A stretch of DNA of 52,976 bases from Oscillospiraceae bacterium (GTDB lineage Bacteria > Bacillota > Clostridia > Oscillospirales > Oscillospiraceae), in contig JAEDIN010000003.1 in the NCBI GenBank assembly GCA_016292445.1, forward strand, positions 1 to 52,976. The letters are read 5' to 3'. Made by a program: the position numbers and the translations under genes. The notes below the pieces were generated by a model. That model did not search any database. It saw only the letters and a list, made by a program, of their open reading frames with translations, and was not told the DNA's origin. Within the stretch, counting starts at the first letter, position 1, and every line of letters begins with the position of its first letter. This document shows, in pieces, positions 42,540-50,933 of this stretch.

Positions 42540-43184
42540 ATGAGCAAGAAAAAAACTCTTCTCACCATCATGGCTGTTGTGCTCGTAATCTGCATCGCAG
42601 TCATGGGAACACTCGCATTCCTCACTAAGGAAAGCGGCGCAGTTAAAAACACCTTTATTGCACAGGGTGGCGGTGACATCGCAAAGGCAGTTACTCTCAA
42701 GGAACATGAAGCTGTTAAGGGCGACAAAGGCGGTTATACTCTCAACGACAACAAAGTAGTTGATTCGAACAAGTATTCGGTCCTGCCCAAAACCAATCTG
42801 CCCAAGGATCCGTTCATCACCATCATCGAAAAGACCGAAGTTCCCGGATATCTGTATGTCGAGGTCGTTGACGGACTCGCAAATACCGGCCTGAGCTATG
42901 CTATGGCTGACTGCTGGGCAAAGCTCGATGGCGTAACCGGCAAAAACGGCGGTGCTGTCTATGTTTACTGCGATGAAACAAAGAATCCCATCATCGTAAC
43001 CAATGAAACTCAGGGTCTTGATAAGATCTTCATTCTCAAGAACAACGAGATCGTTGTTAATGACACCGTCGGCATTGCCAAGGATCAGACTGTCAACATC
43101 GACTTCTATGGCTACCTGGCACAGGCAAACGCAGGCGTAGACGCAGCCGATACTTTTAGCAAATGCTTCAAAGCAAGCACCTGA
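42540..43184 (+). CDS. SipW-dependent secreted protein, TasA/camelysin-like (1)
   Basis: 214 residues, with a SipW-type signal peptide of about 28 residues ending in VMGTLAFLT, followed by a short linker to VKNTFIAQGG, the position of the conserved N-x-F strand in TasA/CalY proteins. The mature part is a predicted beta-rich domain with FITIIEKTEVPGYLYVEVVD and a closing strand near the C-terminus. The start ATG has AGGAGG nine bases upstream. A 73-base gap separates it from sipW. It is a candidate structural or capping subunit of a surface fibre (inference). Confidence 0.82.
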   Translation: MSKKKTLLTIMAVVLVICIAVMGTLAFLTKESGAVKNTFIAQGGGDIAKAVTLKEHEAVKGDKGGYTLNDNKVVDSNKYSVLPKTNLPKDPFITIIEKTEVPGYLYVEVVDGLANTGLSYAMADCWAKLDGVTGKNGGAVYVYCDETKNPIIVTNETQGLDKIFILKNNEIVVNDTVGIAKDQTVNIDFYGYLAQANAGVDAADTFSKCFKAST

Positions 43185-43244
43185 CCGCATGATAATTAGT
43201 CAGCAAAAACCTTTACATATCAATACACACAGGAGTTTTTAACA

Positions 43245-43889
43245 ATGAAAAGAAAAACCCTTATTGCTGCGGTTGCAATCTGCCTGGCAGCAATCCTCAC
43301 CCTCGGCACCCTCGCTTTCTTCAGCGATGACGATGCCATCACCAACAAGTTCATGGTTACCGATTCAGATCAAATCACCGATCCCGATGATCTCTTCTCC
43401 GTTGTTGTAACCGAGACCGACAAAGACGGCAATCCGACCGACAAAGGCCTTGTCTATGACGACATCAAGCCGGGCGATGAGCTGAAGAAGGATCCTACCA
43501 TCACAAACACCGGTAAGTACGACCAGTGGATGCGTGTTAAGGTCACCGTTTCCAACGCCAAAAATTGGATGGACGCCTGTGAAAAGCACAACATCACCGA
43601 CCTCACCACCATCTTCGGCGGTTTTGTCGCTGCTGACTGGACTCGCATTGATGAGCCCGTATACGACGCAGAGAAGGACACCCTCACCTACACCTTCTAC
43701 TACAATGCCGTTCTTGCTCCCGAAGCAAGCGCAACTCTGTTTAAGACCGTTACCATTCCCTCAGCTTTCACTGTTGAAGACATGGTAGCTCTCAAGAGCT
43801 TCGAGCTCTCCGTCCTCGCAGAGGCAATTCAGGCAGAACACACCGGTGCCAATGCTGTTGAAGCATTCGCCACTTGCTGGGGCAAGTAA
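43245..43889 (+). CDS. SipW-dependent secreted protein, TasA-like major-subunit candidate (2)
   Basis: 214 residues; signal peptide ending LTLGTLAFFS, then ITNKFMVTD. The mature part shows the TasA pattern: VYDDIKPGDELKKDPTITN, QWMRVKVTV, LTYTFYYNAVLAPEASATL and the terminal LSVLAEAIQAEHT followed by AFATCWG. This is the closest of the set to TasA/camelysin fibre subunits. AGGAG precedes the ATG. It is followed by a perfect hairpin without a T-run, a shape often used to stabilise an upstream message, consistent with high expression. Confidence 0.87.
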   Translation: MKRKTLIAAVAICLAAILTLGTLAFFSDDDAITNKFMVTDSDQITDPDDLFSVVVTETDKDGNPTDKGLVYDDIKPGDELKKDPTITNTGKYDQWMRVKVTVSNAKNWMDACEKHNITDLTTIFGGFVAADWTRIDEPVYDAEKDTLTYTFYYNAVLAPEASATLFKTVTIPSAFTVEDMVALKSFELSVLAEAIQAEHTGANAVEAFATCWGK

Positions 43890-43910
43890 TATCCTCTAAA
43901 AAATTTCAAA

Positions 43911-43937
43911 GCGGAGGGAGATTTAGTCTCCCTCCGC
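43911..43937 (+). other. perfect 11-bp hairpin between TasA-like genes
   Basis: GCGGAGGGAGA (43911-43921) pairs exactly with TCTCCCTCCGC (43927-43937), loop TTTAG. It is followed by ACAGCAGCC, not T, so it is not a standard terminator. It may protect the 3' end of the upstream message or cause partial termination. Confidence 0.7.
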
Positions 43938-43975
43938 ACAGCAGCCTTGAAAATATTTGATTTTCCTGTGTTTTT

Positions 43976-44040
43976 TGACAGAAACACGCCCTGTCAGCCT
44001 GCCCGAGGCAAACGGGAAACCGCGTATGCGGGGATAATTA
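43976..44040 (+). ncRNA. candidate structured leader RNA (pseudoknot), class unknown
   Basis: Three helices lie in sequence: TGACAG/CTGTCA (43976-43981 with 43991-43996); GCCT/AGGC (43997-44000 with 44006-44009), whose loop contains CCCG (44002-44005) able to pair with CGGG (44013-44016) as an H-type pseudoknot; and CCGC/GCGG (44020-44023 with 44028-44031). It lies 66 bases before the next ATG. It does not match a riboswitch consensus I can recall. Confidence 0.4.
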
Positions 44041-44105
44041 TGTAAACTAATTGCTTGTAAGCATTATCTATAAACTACTCTTAAGTCCGGAGGTGCGTGG
44101 ATAAT

Positions 44106-44657
44106 ATGAAAAAGAAGCTCTCGATTGTTTTCGGAATAATCGCTATCCTGGCCATTATCTCTGTAGGGACTCTTGCCTATTTCACATCGGAGCAAAACGC
44201 CGAAAATGTGATAAGTGCGGGTAATATCAAGCTCGAGATTCACGAGAAGACCGCATCGGGAGAGGATTTCCCCAAGGAGGGAATAATCGTCATGCCAGGC
44301 GATACAGTCAGCAAGATTGTGACTGTTGAGAACACCGGCGACCATCCGCTTTATCTGAGAGTCAAGCTCACGGAGGGTGTCAGCGATGAAGCGCTGACTA
44401 CGGATGATTGTCTTGACATCAACATCAACCGTTCCTGCTGGCTTGAAAAGGACGGGTACTACTATTACTACCGTGCTCTGCAAAGCGGTGAGACGACCGA
44501 ACAGTTGTTTTCTGAGGTCTACTTTGATCTGTACAATATAGACAACAAGTATCTCGGCAAGCACTTTACTCTCAATGTTGCCGCATCTGCCGTGCAGAGT
44601 GAAAATAACGGGTCCGATGTATTGAATGCAATAGGTTGGCCCGAGGAGGAGGCTTAA
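44106..44657 (+). CDS. SipW-dependent secreted protein, TasA-like (3)
   Basis: 183 residues from the ATG at 44106, with GGAGG 12 bases upstream; a GTG at 44097 would add three residues but lies only three bases from the SD. The signal peptide ends ISVGTLAYFTSEQ, the textbook SipW motif. The mature part begins NVISAGNIKLEIHEK and contains PGDTVSKIVTVENTGDHPLYLRVKL, a TasA/camelysin-type beta-sandwich pattern, and ends NAIGWPEEEA. It directly precedes the giant gene and may be a minor or adaptor subunit (inference). The leader contains the pseudoknot candidate. Confidence 0.87.
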   Translation: MKKKLSIVFGIIAILAIISVGTLAYFTSEQNAENVISAGNIKLEIHEKTASGEDFPKEGIIVMPGDTVSKIVTVENTGDHPLYLRVKLTEGVSDEALTTDDCLDININRSCWLEKDGYYYYYRALQSGETTEQLFSEVYFDLYNIDNKYLGKHFTLNVAASAVQSENNGSDVLNAIGWPEEEA

Positions 44658-44659
44658 TC

Positions 44660-47600
44660 ATGAAACGTAACAGCAAAATGCTCATAGTCGTTGTCGCACT
44701 ATGCCTGATTATCGGCATTGGCGTTGCGGGAACGCTCATGATTAACGGCGGCAGCGAAGCTGTCGGCTGCGAAGCACAGTTTGACGGTGCTCTGGTCTCC
44801 CTGTACAAGGGTATTGACAGCGAAGAGTGCATAGAAGTCAGCGTCGGCGACCTCCCCTCTCACATCACCGTTTGTGAGGAGACCGAGGGTGCTGACACGG
44901 TCTGGTACTGCCTTGAGGGCAACGGCTGGCCTGAGGAGGCTGCCGAGTACCGCTATGTCAAGTCCGAGGGCTGGACTCTTACTGAAGTTGAAAAGCAAGC
45001 GCCTATCGAAGCCGTTGAGCTCGAGGGAGATATTGTCATAAATTCCGACGACGCTCAGCTTTCGGCTGATATCGTCGATAACAAGACCGTTTCCGAGATA
45101 GAAAACGGCCTCGCAATCCCCCAGGCTGACGCAAATACAACCCGTGAGACCTACTGCTTCGATATCCACGCCGAAGAAGAGGCTCCGACTACTGTCACCG
45201 TAAGCGGTATTGCCGAGCCCGGATGCAAGGTCAATGTATATCATATGTACGATAACTCGGACTATTCCAAGTTCGAGTTAATCCCCTGCACCGTTTCAAA
45301 GGACGGCACGATTGAGTTTACCACCAATAGCTTTTCCGAGTTCTACTTCACCGTCGATTTCCACAACGGCGACAAGACCTACAGTATTGCGGGCATGAGC
45401 TCCGTGCTGCTTTCTGAGGTCTTCAAGCAGCTCGAAATCGATGAGGACGCAACGCAGGCTGAAAGCGTTGTATTTTCTGACAAAACTCTCCTTTCCGTTG
45501 AGCGTCAGGAGGGCGGCGACTGGCTGCTCACCTCTCTTCAGGCATTTACTACCGAGGAGACACTGACCATCACCTTTGCCGACGGCCATCAGCTCGTGAT
45601 GAAAGTGACGGATGCTATTGTAGTTGAGCATTCTGACTCCTGTGAACAGCGAGACACTAATGAGCCGGTTGAGTTTTACAAGGATGGAAGCACAAGAAAT
45701 ATACAGATTTTAGGAACTCTGTATAACAATGGAATAGAAGTTTGGTATCAAACCTGGGCCGCACTTGAACGCTACGGCATGAAGGTGACGATGAAGAATG
45801 AAAGCGGCAATACACTTGCAAGCACTTCGACAAAGTATGAGTGCGCAACCGGTACTCAAATAGTTTGTGATTCGTGGAACAATGCATACTGGTACCATGT
45901 TTCTTATCGTTATGACAGAGCAAATCTTGAGCCAGACTCAAAGTTGCGTATGAAAAATTCAAATGATTTACATAGTATTACTCTGGGAGCCATCACAAAC
46001 CAAATGGGTAGGAATGGCAGCAGAGCTATGGAAATAACTGCACACCCGACGGCCATTGGGACAAATAATTACTGCACGATTGCCAGGAGAAGTACATTTT
46101 CTGTAGGCACAACAACAAGGAACGTTCAGCTTCAGGTATATAACTATAAGGCCAAACAATACGAGGTTAAAGCTAACTACAACAATCTTCTTTTCAATGA
46201 TAAAGAAATGAGCAAAGATCATATTGTAGTAAGCGGATACGACAAGAGTCAGTACGATGTTACTGTTGAAACCAGTGGCAACACCTACACTGTTAAACTC
46301 AACCCTAAGACTGCGTCAGTAACTGCAAGAGCGATGTCCGCAGGTCTCGGTGACAAGAACGGCGTGGGCATCACAGGTGTTCGTCTTCAGGGCGGCTTCT
46401 ACGACAAGGATGTCAGCAAAAAAGACTCCGCTTCCGCCCGTTTTCTTGTAAACACCAAGTACACAATGACTGCAAATGTCAAAGACGGCTACACCTTCGC
46501 AGGCTGGTATGACGGCAACAGCCCGACCGCCAAGCTTGTCAGCACAAATAAGACCTATACAGCAACGCTCTCATCTCAGACGGATGTCACCCTTTACGCA
46601 CGTGCGGTTGAGACTAACCCACTATATGTTGACAGCTATTACCGTGCGGGCAACGGTCTCTACGGCTGTGCCTACGGCATTGACGGTGATCCGAACAGTT
46701 ACCGCATCAACCTCACCGGTGCCGGCATAACAAAGAACTATGTTAACGGCCGCAACTGGTATGCTGTTGTCGGTCACGACCTCATTTCCGACGGCACAAA
46801 GCAGCGTGATATAGTTATTACCGGCACCCTCGGTGACGAAACCGACACAAACGCAATGGCCGTCGGCACAAAAAATCCCAAAGACAGCTACTACGACAAG
46901 GTCGGCAAGTACTACTACGGTACTTACGACCTCAAGGGTGAAAGTATCAACTTCTGGAAAGCAGGTGTCGGTCTTGACATTGCCGCTCTCGGCTATGTCC
47001 GCTATCAGGCAAATGACCAGGTCTGGAAATACGCTTACCAGTGGACTTATTCCACTTGGAAATATGACTTTGTTAACAGAACATGGATTGAGACGAAACA
47101 TCCCGTCTCCTTCCCCCTCTCCTTTAAAGAGGGCATCCCCGTTCCCCTCGATAAGGGTCGCATTAACTTCCTGTACAAGCAGAACCCCAAGCCCGGTACC
47201 AACAGCTTCTATCTGAGATACTATGCCAACGGTCTCGGTGTAGAAAATGTTCCCGAGATGCAGGTTGAAAAGAATCTCGCATACGACAGCTACTGGTTTA
47301 CTGTTGCCGGTCTTGCTACAGAGGAAATGCAGCCGAAACGAGACGGCCACACCTTTATCGGCTGGTCTACCAACAGAAACCATGCCCCGAGCGATACTTC
47401 AAGTGCAGACATCTGGACGCCCGAGAAGTTCAACAAGCCCATACAGAGCAATGAGGACTTCAAGAACCGCCAGATTGAGGTTCAGGCTAATACTATTCTC
47501 AACCCCGAGCGCCTGTACGCTATCTGGGAGAAAAATGACACCAGCATTACCGTCACCTATCACTGGAACGACGGCAGAGACGGAGGCGACACTTATAAAT

Positions 47601-50347
47601 CCAAGACATACGATAAGGCTCACGCTCTTACCCTTATCGACAAGCCCGATGCTCCCAGCCGTCCCGGCTACACCTTCGAGGGTTGGTACTATGACGAGGA
47701 CTGCAACGATGACAGCGCAGTAAAGTGGAATGGACTTGAAAAGCTCTATGCAGATACCGATGTCTATGCACGCTGGTCTGTAAAAATTACGGGTGAATCA
47801 ATGCCCTCCCTCGGCGATAAGAAGGGCGATAACACTATCGGCGGCGGCATTAAGGAAATCAAGATTGTTGACGGCAATGTTAACAGTATTGACAGCTCCC
47901 TCATTGCTAAGAAGAAAATAACCGGAACATACGATGCCTACGAGGAATTCAAGCTCCAAGCAATTGTAAATGATGGTTACCGCTTCATCGGTTGGTATGA
48001 CAGCAATGCCCTTGACTCTCAGGGCAGACCCACCGGCAAGCTTATCAGCAGCGATCCCGTGCTCACAGGCAAGGCAGAGAAAAATGCCACCTACTACGCA
48101 CGCGCAGTTGAGGAATCTCTGCTTGCGGTTGACTACTATGTCCGCCTGTCCAACGGTCGCCATGTCTACGCCCACGACTGGATGGATACCCGCAAGATTT
48201 ACGGTGTTGAGGTTTCCAAGGATTATTCGAACAATAAGAACTGGTATCTCATCGCACAGTACGGTCTTATCAATGACGGCACAAAGGACGGTACCGTCCA
48301 CAGGAAGTTCAAGGACGATACCAACGCCATGCTGATAGGCACCGGCAACGCAAACGACACCTTCTACAGCGACTACAAGGGTTTCAAGACCTCTTACTTC
48401 CAGAACAAGGATAAGGGACATTACGACTTCAGCTACTATGATTACACCGACAGTAACGGGAAGGTCTGGAAGGTACCCTTCAAGAGGGCAGGCATAGGTC
48501 TCAATCTGGTCTCTCTCAACAACGTCTACTACGACGCCGATATGCGCTCAAGCGGTGCTGAAATCGGCGGTCAGACCTGGAAGTACGGTTATCAGTGGAA
48601 AACCTCCTACTGGCTGTACAGCATCAAGAACGGCTGGGTACAGAAGACAGTCGAGCATGAGCTTGAGGACATCCCCGTCTATGAGGATGAAGGCCGTATA
48701 AACTTCGTCTACGAGATGGAAACCAGGGAAGGCAATAACAGCTTCTACCTCAAGTATCATTCCAATCTCAAGAACGACAAGCTGGTCAGCAACATTCCCG
48801 CAGATCAGTCCATGAAAAATATAGATGAGACCGAGTACTTCTTCGGAATTGACGGACTTGTTCCGAAGGCAACTCAGCCCTTCTGCCCCGGTTATCAGTT
48901 CGTAGGCTGGTCCACTAATCCTAACCATGACCCGGAAGATGTCACAGGCGACGATATCTACACCTATGACAAGTACAAGCAGTCTGAGAAAAACGGTGAT
49001 TTTGACTGGCGCGAGATAGAGGTCAAGCTCGCTGAGGGCAAGAACAGCGGGGCGGTTCACCTGTACGCTATCTGGAAACAGGTACTCACGCCCACCGAAG
49101 GCCTGTCCGTCACCTTTGACCTCAACTATCTTGCTTCGGATTCAGACGAAAACACGGCAGATATAAGCAATGTTTGGAAGGTAGTCAATGTAAAGAAGGG
49201 CGATATAGCCGCTGATCCCGGGGTTCCCACCCGCGAGGGCTACACATTCGCAGGCTGGTACTTCTCCCGTGAAAGCGACCCCGATACGAAATATGACAGA
49301 GCCAACACTCCCGTAAATAACAACCTTGTTGTTTACGCTAAGTGGAATCCTCAGTATGTTGTACACTACTATCTTGAGGGTACAACAGAACCTGTTGCCG
49401 ACAAAAAGGTCGTTAAGGACAATACCGTCGGCTCTACAGTAACTGAAACCGCCCCCACGATCACCAATTACAAGCTGGTTGGCGAGAACACCGAGAAGTC
49501 CCTCGTAATAAAGAATGATTACAAGGATAATGTGATTACCTTCTACTACAAGCTTGATGTTGCAGGCTACACCATAGAGGCTTACATCATGGGTATTGAC
49601 GGTAAATACCCCGAAATACCGAGCAAGACTGAACAGCCGCCTAAGGCAGCTATTGGCACGGAAGTCAGCGTAACAACCGACACCGCTTACTGGATCGGTG
49701 ATGAAAAGAAGGATGGCTTTACATTCGACAAGGACAACCCGAACAACATTATCAGGAAACCCGTTAAGGGTGACGGTTCAACCGTACTGAAGGTATACTT
49801 CAGCCGTAACCAGTACACCCTCAATTGGGTAGTTACTAAGGACGACGATGCTTCTTACAATGACAGCGACTCGAAGGAGTACTACTTCGAGCAGCCTGTT
49901 AAAAAGCCTGACATCTCTGTTCCCGATTTCTATGATTTCGACAACTGGGCAAAGGGTGGCATAGAATGGCCCAAAACCATGCCCCATAGCAATGTTAATA
50001 TCGCCGGTGAGCTCATCCGGCAGAGAACTGACCTTGTTATCTCCAAGTCCGGCATGAAGGACGGCGAAACTGCAATATTCACCGTGACCGGGAAAGAGCT
50101 CGGCAGCGGCTTGAAGGTTATTGTTCCCAACGGCGAGTCTGTTACAATTAAAGACCTGCCGGTCGGCGAGACCTATACTGTCTCCGAGCAGAGCGGTTGG
50201 TCTTGGAAGTACGAGGCACAGGACTCCGTAACACGCACACTCACTAACGGAAGCACTGCTACCGCAAGCTTCACAAACGTTCCTAAGATTATCAAGTGGC
50301 TCACAGATGAGTTCTACATTGATAACAGATTCGGTATTTGGAGGTAA
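44660..50347 (+). CDS. giant adhesin-like surface protein with duplicated unit
   Basis: 1,895 residues from the ATG at 44660, preceded by GAGGAGG. The signal region reads MKRNSKMLIVV then GVAGTLMING, a variant of the SipW type. Residues about 30-330 are beta-rich and match no family I recognise. Residues 331-547 are visibly richer in A and T at the DNA level. Then a unit occurs twice: about 562-1042 and 1050-1564. Each has a long domain (GYTFAGWYD or GYRFIGWYD; GRINF..Y; NSFYL+Y; GWSTN.NH; LYAIW) followed by an InlB B-type repeat ending YARW or YAKW. A MucBP-like domain (1565-1633), a second related segment (1634-1787) and a CnaB/DUF7601-like domain (1789-1880) follow. The end IIKWLTDEFYIDNRFGIWR has no LPXTG. 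Likely an exported matrix or fibre-tip adhesin (inference). Confidence 0.88.
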   Translation: MKRNSKMLIVVVALCLIIGIGVAGTLMINGGSEAVGCEAQFDGALVSLYKGIDSEECIEVSVGDLPSHITVCEETEGADTVWYCLEGNGWPEEAAEYRYVKSEGWTLTEVEKQAPIEAVELEGDIVINSDDAQLSADIVDNKTVSEIENGLAIPQADANTTRETYCFDIHAEEEAPTTVTVSGIAEPGCKVNVYHMYDNSDYSKFELIPCTVSKDGTIEFTTNSFSEFYFTVDFHNGDKTYSIAGMSSVLLSEVFKQLEIDEDATQAESVVFSDKTLLSVERQEGGDWLLTSLQAFTTEETLTITFADGHQLVMKVTDAIVVEHSDSCEQRDTNEPVEFYKDGSTRNIQILGTLYNNGIEVWYQTWAALERYGMKVTMKNESGNTLASTSTKYECATGTQIVCDSWNNAYWYHVSYRYDRANLEPDSKLRMKNSNDLHSITLGAITNQMGRNGSRAMEITAHPTAIGTNNYCTIARRSTFSVGTTTRNVQLQVYNYKAKQYEVKANYNNLLFNDKEMSKDHIVVSGYDKSQYDVTVETSGNTYTVKLNPKTASVTARAMSAGLGDKNGVGITGVRLQGGFYDKDVSKKDSASARFLVNTKYTMTANVKDGYTFAGWYDGNSPTAKLVSTNKTYTATLSSQTDVTLYARAVETNPLYVDSYYRAGNGLYGCAYGIDGDPNSYRINLTGAGITKNYVNGRNWYAVVGHDLISDGTKQRDIVITGTLGDETDTNAMAVGTKNPKDSYYDKVGKYYYGTYDLKGESINFWKAGVGLDIAALGYVRYQANDQVWKYAYQWTYSTWKYDFVNRTWIETKHPVSFPLSFKEGIPVPLDKGRINFLYKQNPKPGTNSFYLRYYANGLGVENVPEMQVEKNLAYDSYWFTVAGLATEEMQPKRDGHTFIGWSTNRNHAPSDTSSADIWTPEKFNKPIQSNEDFKNRQIEVQANTILNPERLYAIWEKNDTSITVTYHWNDGRDGGDTYKSKTYDKAHALTLIDKPDAPSRPGYTFEGWYYDEDCNDDSAVKWNGLEKLYADTDVYARWSVKITGESMPSLGDKKGDNTIGGGIKEIKIVDGNVNSIDSSLIAKKKITGTYDAYEEFKLQAIVNDGYRFIGWYDSNALDSQGRPTGKLISSDPVLTGKAEKNATYYARAVEESLLAVDYYVRLSNGRHVYAHDWMDTRKIYGVEVSKDYSNNKNWYLIAQYGLINDGTKDGTVHRKFKDDTNAMLIGTGNANDTFYSDYKGFKTSYFQNKDKGHYDFSYYDYTDSNGKVWKVPFKRAGIGLNLVSLNNVYYDADMRSSGAEIGGQTWKYGYQWKTSYWLYSIKNGWVQKTVEHELEDIPVYEDEGRINFVYEMETREGNNSFYLKYHSNLKNDKLVSNIPADQSMKNIDETEYFFGIDGLVPKATQPFCPGYQFVGWSTNPNHDPEDVTGDDIYTYDKYKQSEKNGDFDWREIEVKLAEGKNSGAVHLYAIWKQVLTPTEGLSVTFDLNYLASDSDENTADISNVWKVVNVKKGDIAADPGVPTREGYTFAGWYFSRESDPDTKYDRANTPVNNNLVVYAKWNPQYVVHYYLEGTTEPVADKKVVKDNTVGSTVTETAPTITNYKLVGENTEKSLVIKNDYKDNVITFYYKLDVAGYTIEAYIMGIDGKYPEIPSKTEQPPKAAIGTEVSVTTDTAYWIGDEKKDGFTFDKDNPNNIIRKPVKGDGSTVLKVYFSRNQYTLNWVVTKDDDASYNDSDSKEYYFEQPVKKPDISVPDFYDFDNWAKGGIEWPKTMPHSNVNIAGELIRQRTDLVISKSGMKDGETAIFTVTGKELGSGLKVIVPNGESVTIKDLPVGETYTVSEQSGWSWKYEAQDSVTRTLTNGSTATASFTNVPKIIKWLTDEFYIDNRFGIWR
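46343..49350 (+). repeat. two tandem diverged copies of a ~480-510-residue coding unit
   Basis: Copy 1 is about 46343-47790 and copy 2 about 47808-49350. They align throughout at protein level: GWYD, LYARA/YYARA, ISDGTK/INDGTK, DTNAM, GTGNA/GTKNP, AGVGLD/AGIGLN, WKYAYQW/WKYGYQW, EGRINF/KGRINF, GWSTN.NH, LYAIW. The DNA copies have clearly diverged, so the duplication is old. Confidence 0.85.
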
Positions 50348-50353
50348 GCTGAC

Positions 50354-50923
50354 ATGAATGAAAACAAAAAATGCAGATCTGCCAAGAAGCTTCTCCTCTC
50401 TGTACTTGCAATCGTTCTTGTCATTGCGGTGTCAGTCGGCATCACTCTCGCAGTTTTGTCCAAGCTCTCCGGCGGTGTAAACAACCAGTTTTCACCTGCA
50501 ACCGTTGATATTGAAACCGAAGAGGATTTCCATATCGGCAGTACCGTTAAGTCGAATGTTTACATCGACAACAAAAGTACAACCGGTGTGTATATCCGTG
50601 CCGCAATAGCTGTCACATGGCAGAACAAGGACGGCGACACATACCGTCAGTCTCCCGTTCCGGGTAAGGATTACACCCTTACCCAGACGGATGATGGATG
50701 GACTTTGGCTGATGACGGTTATTACTACTGGGATTCCCCCGTTGCGGCAGGAAGCAAGACCGGCATGCTCATTGATAAGTGTGAGGTCATTGCCGAGGCT
50801 CCTGCAGACGGATATACTCTCCATGTTGAAATCGTAGCACAGGCAATCCAGGCGACACCTGCAGATGCTGTTTCCGGCAGCTGGGGTGTGACTGTTGACA
50901 GCAATGACAAGATAAGCAAGTGA
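50354..50923 (+). CDS. SipW-dependent secreted protein, TasA-like (4)
   Basis: 189 residues; an Asn/Lys-rich start then a hydrophobic stretch ending VSVGITLAVLSKLSG, a looser SipW-type motif, followed by VNNQFSPATVDIETEEDF, the conserved N-x-F strand of this family. The mature part includes STTGVYIRAAIAVTW, DGYYYWDSPVAAGSKTG and LHVEIVAQAIQATPADAVSGSWG, matching the terminal strand of TasA-like proteins. The SD GGAGG overlaps the end of the giant gene, so the two are probably coupled. Same operon as the preceding genes (inference). Confidence 0.86.
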   Translation: MNENKKCRSAKKLLLSVLAIVLVIAVSVGITLAVLSKLSGGVNNQFSPATVDIETEEDFHIGSTVKSNVYIDNKSTTGVYIRAAIAVTWQNKDGDTYRQSPVPGKDYTLTQTDDGWTLADDGYYYWDSPVAAGSKTGMLIDKCEVIAEAPADGYTLHVEIVAQAIQATPADAVSGSWGVTVDSNDKISK

Positions 50924-50933
50924 GGTGCCCTGA

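Noticed and set aside
43976..44040. Cyclic-di-GMP-I or cobalamin riboswitch
   Set aside because: CACGC and GGCAAAC fragments look suggestive, but the conserved core order and the GNRA-capped helix are missing.
46622..47383. 253-codon minus-strand frame within the giant gene
   Set aside because: No SD, no recognisable domain, and the plus-strand protein repeats across this region.
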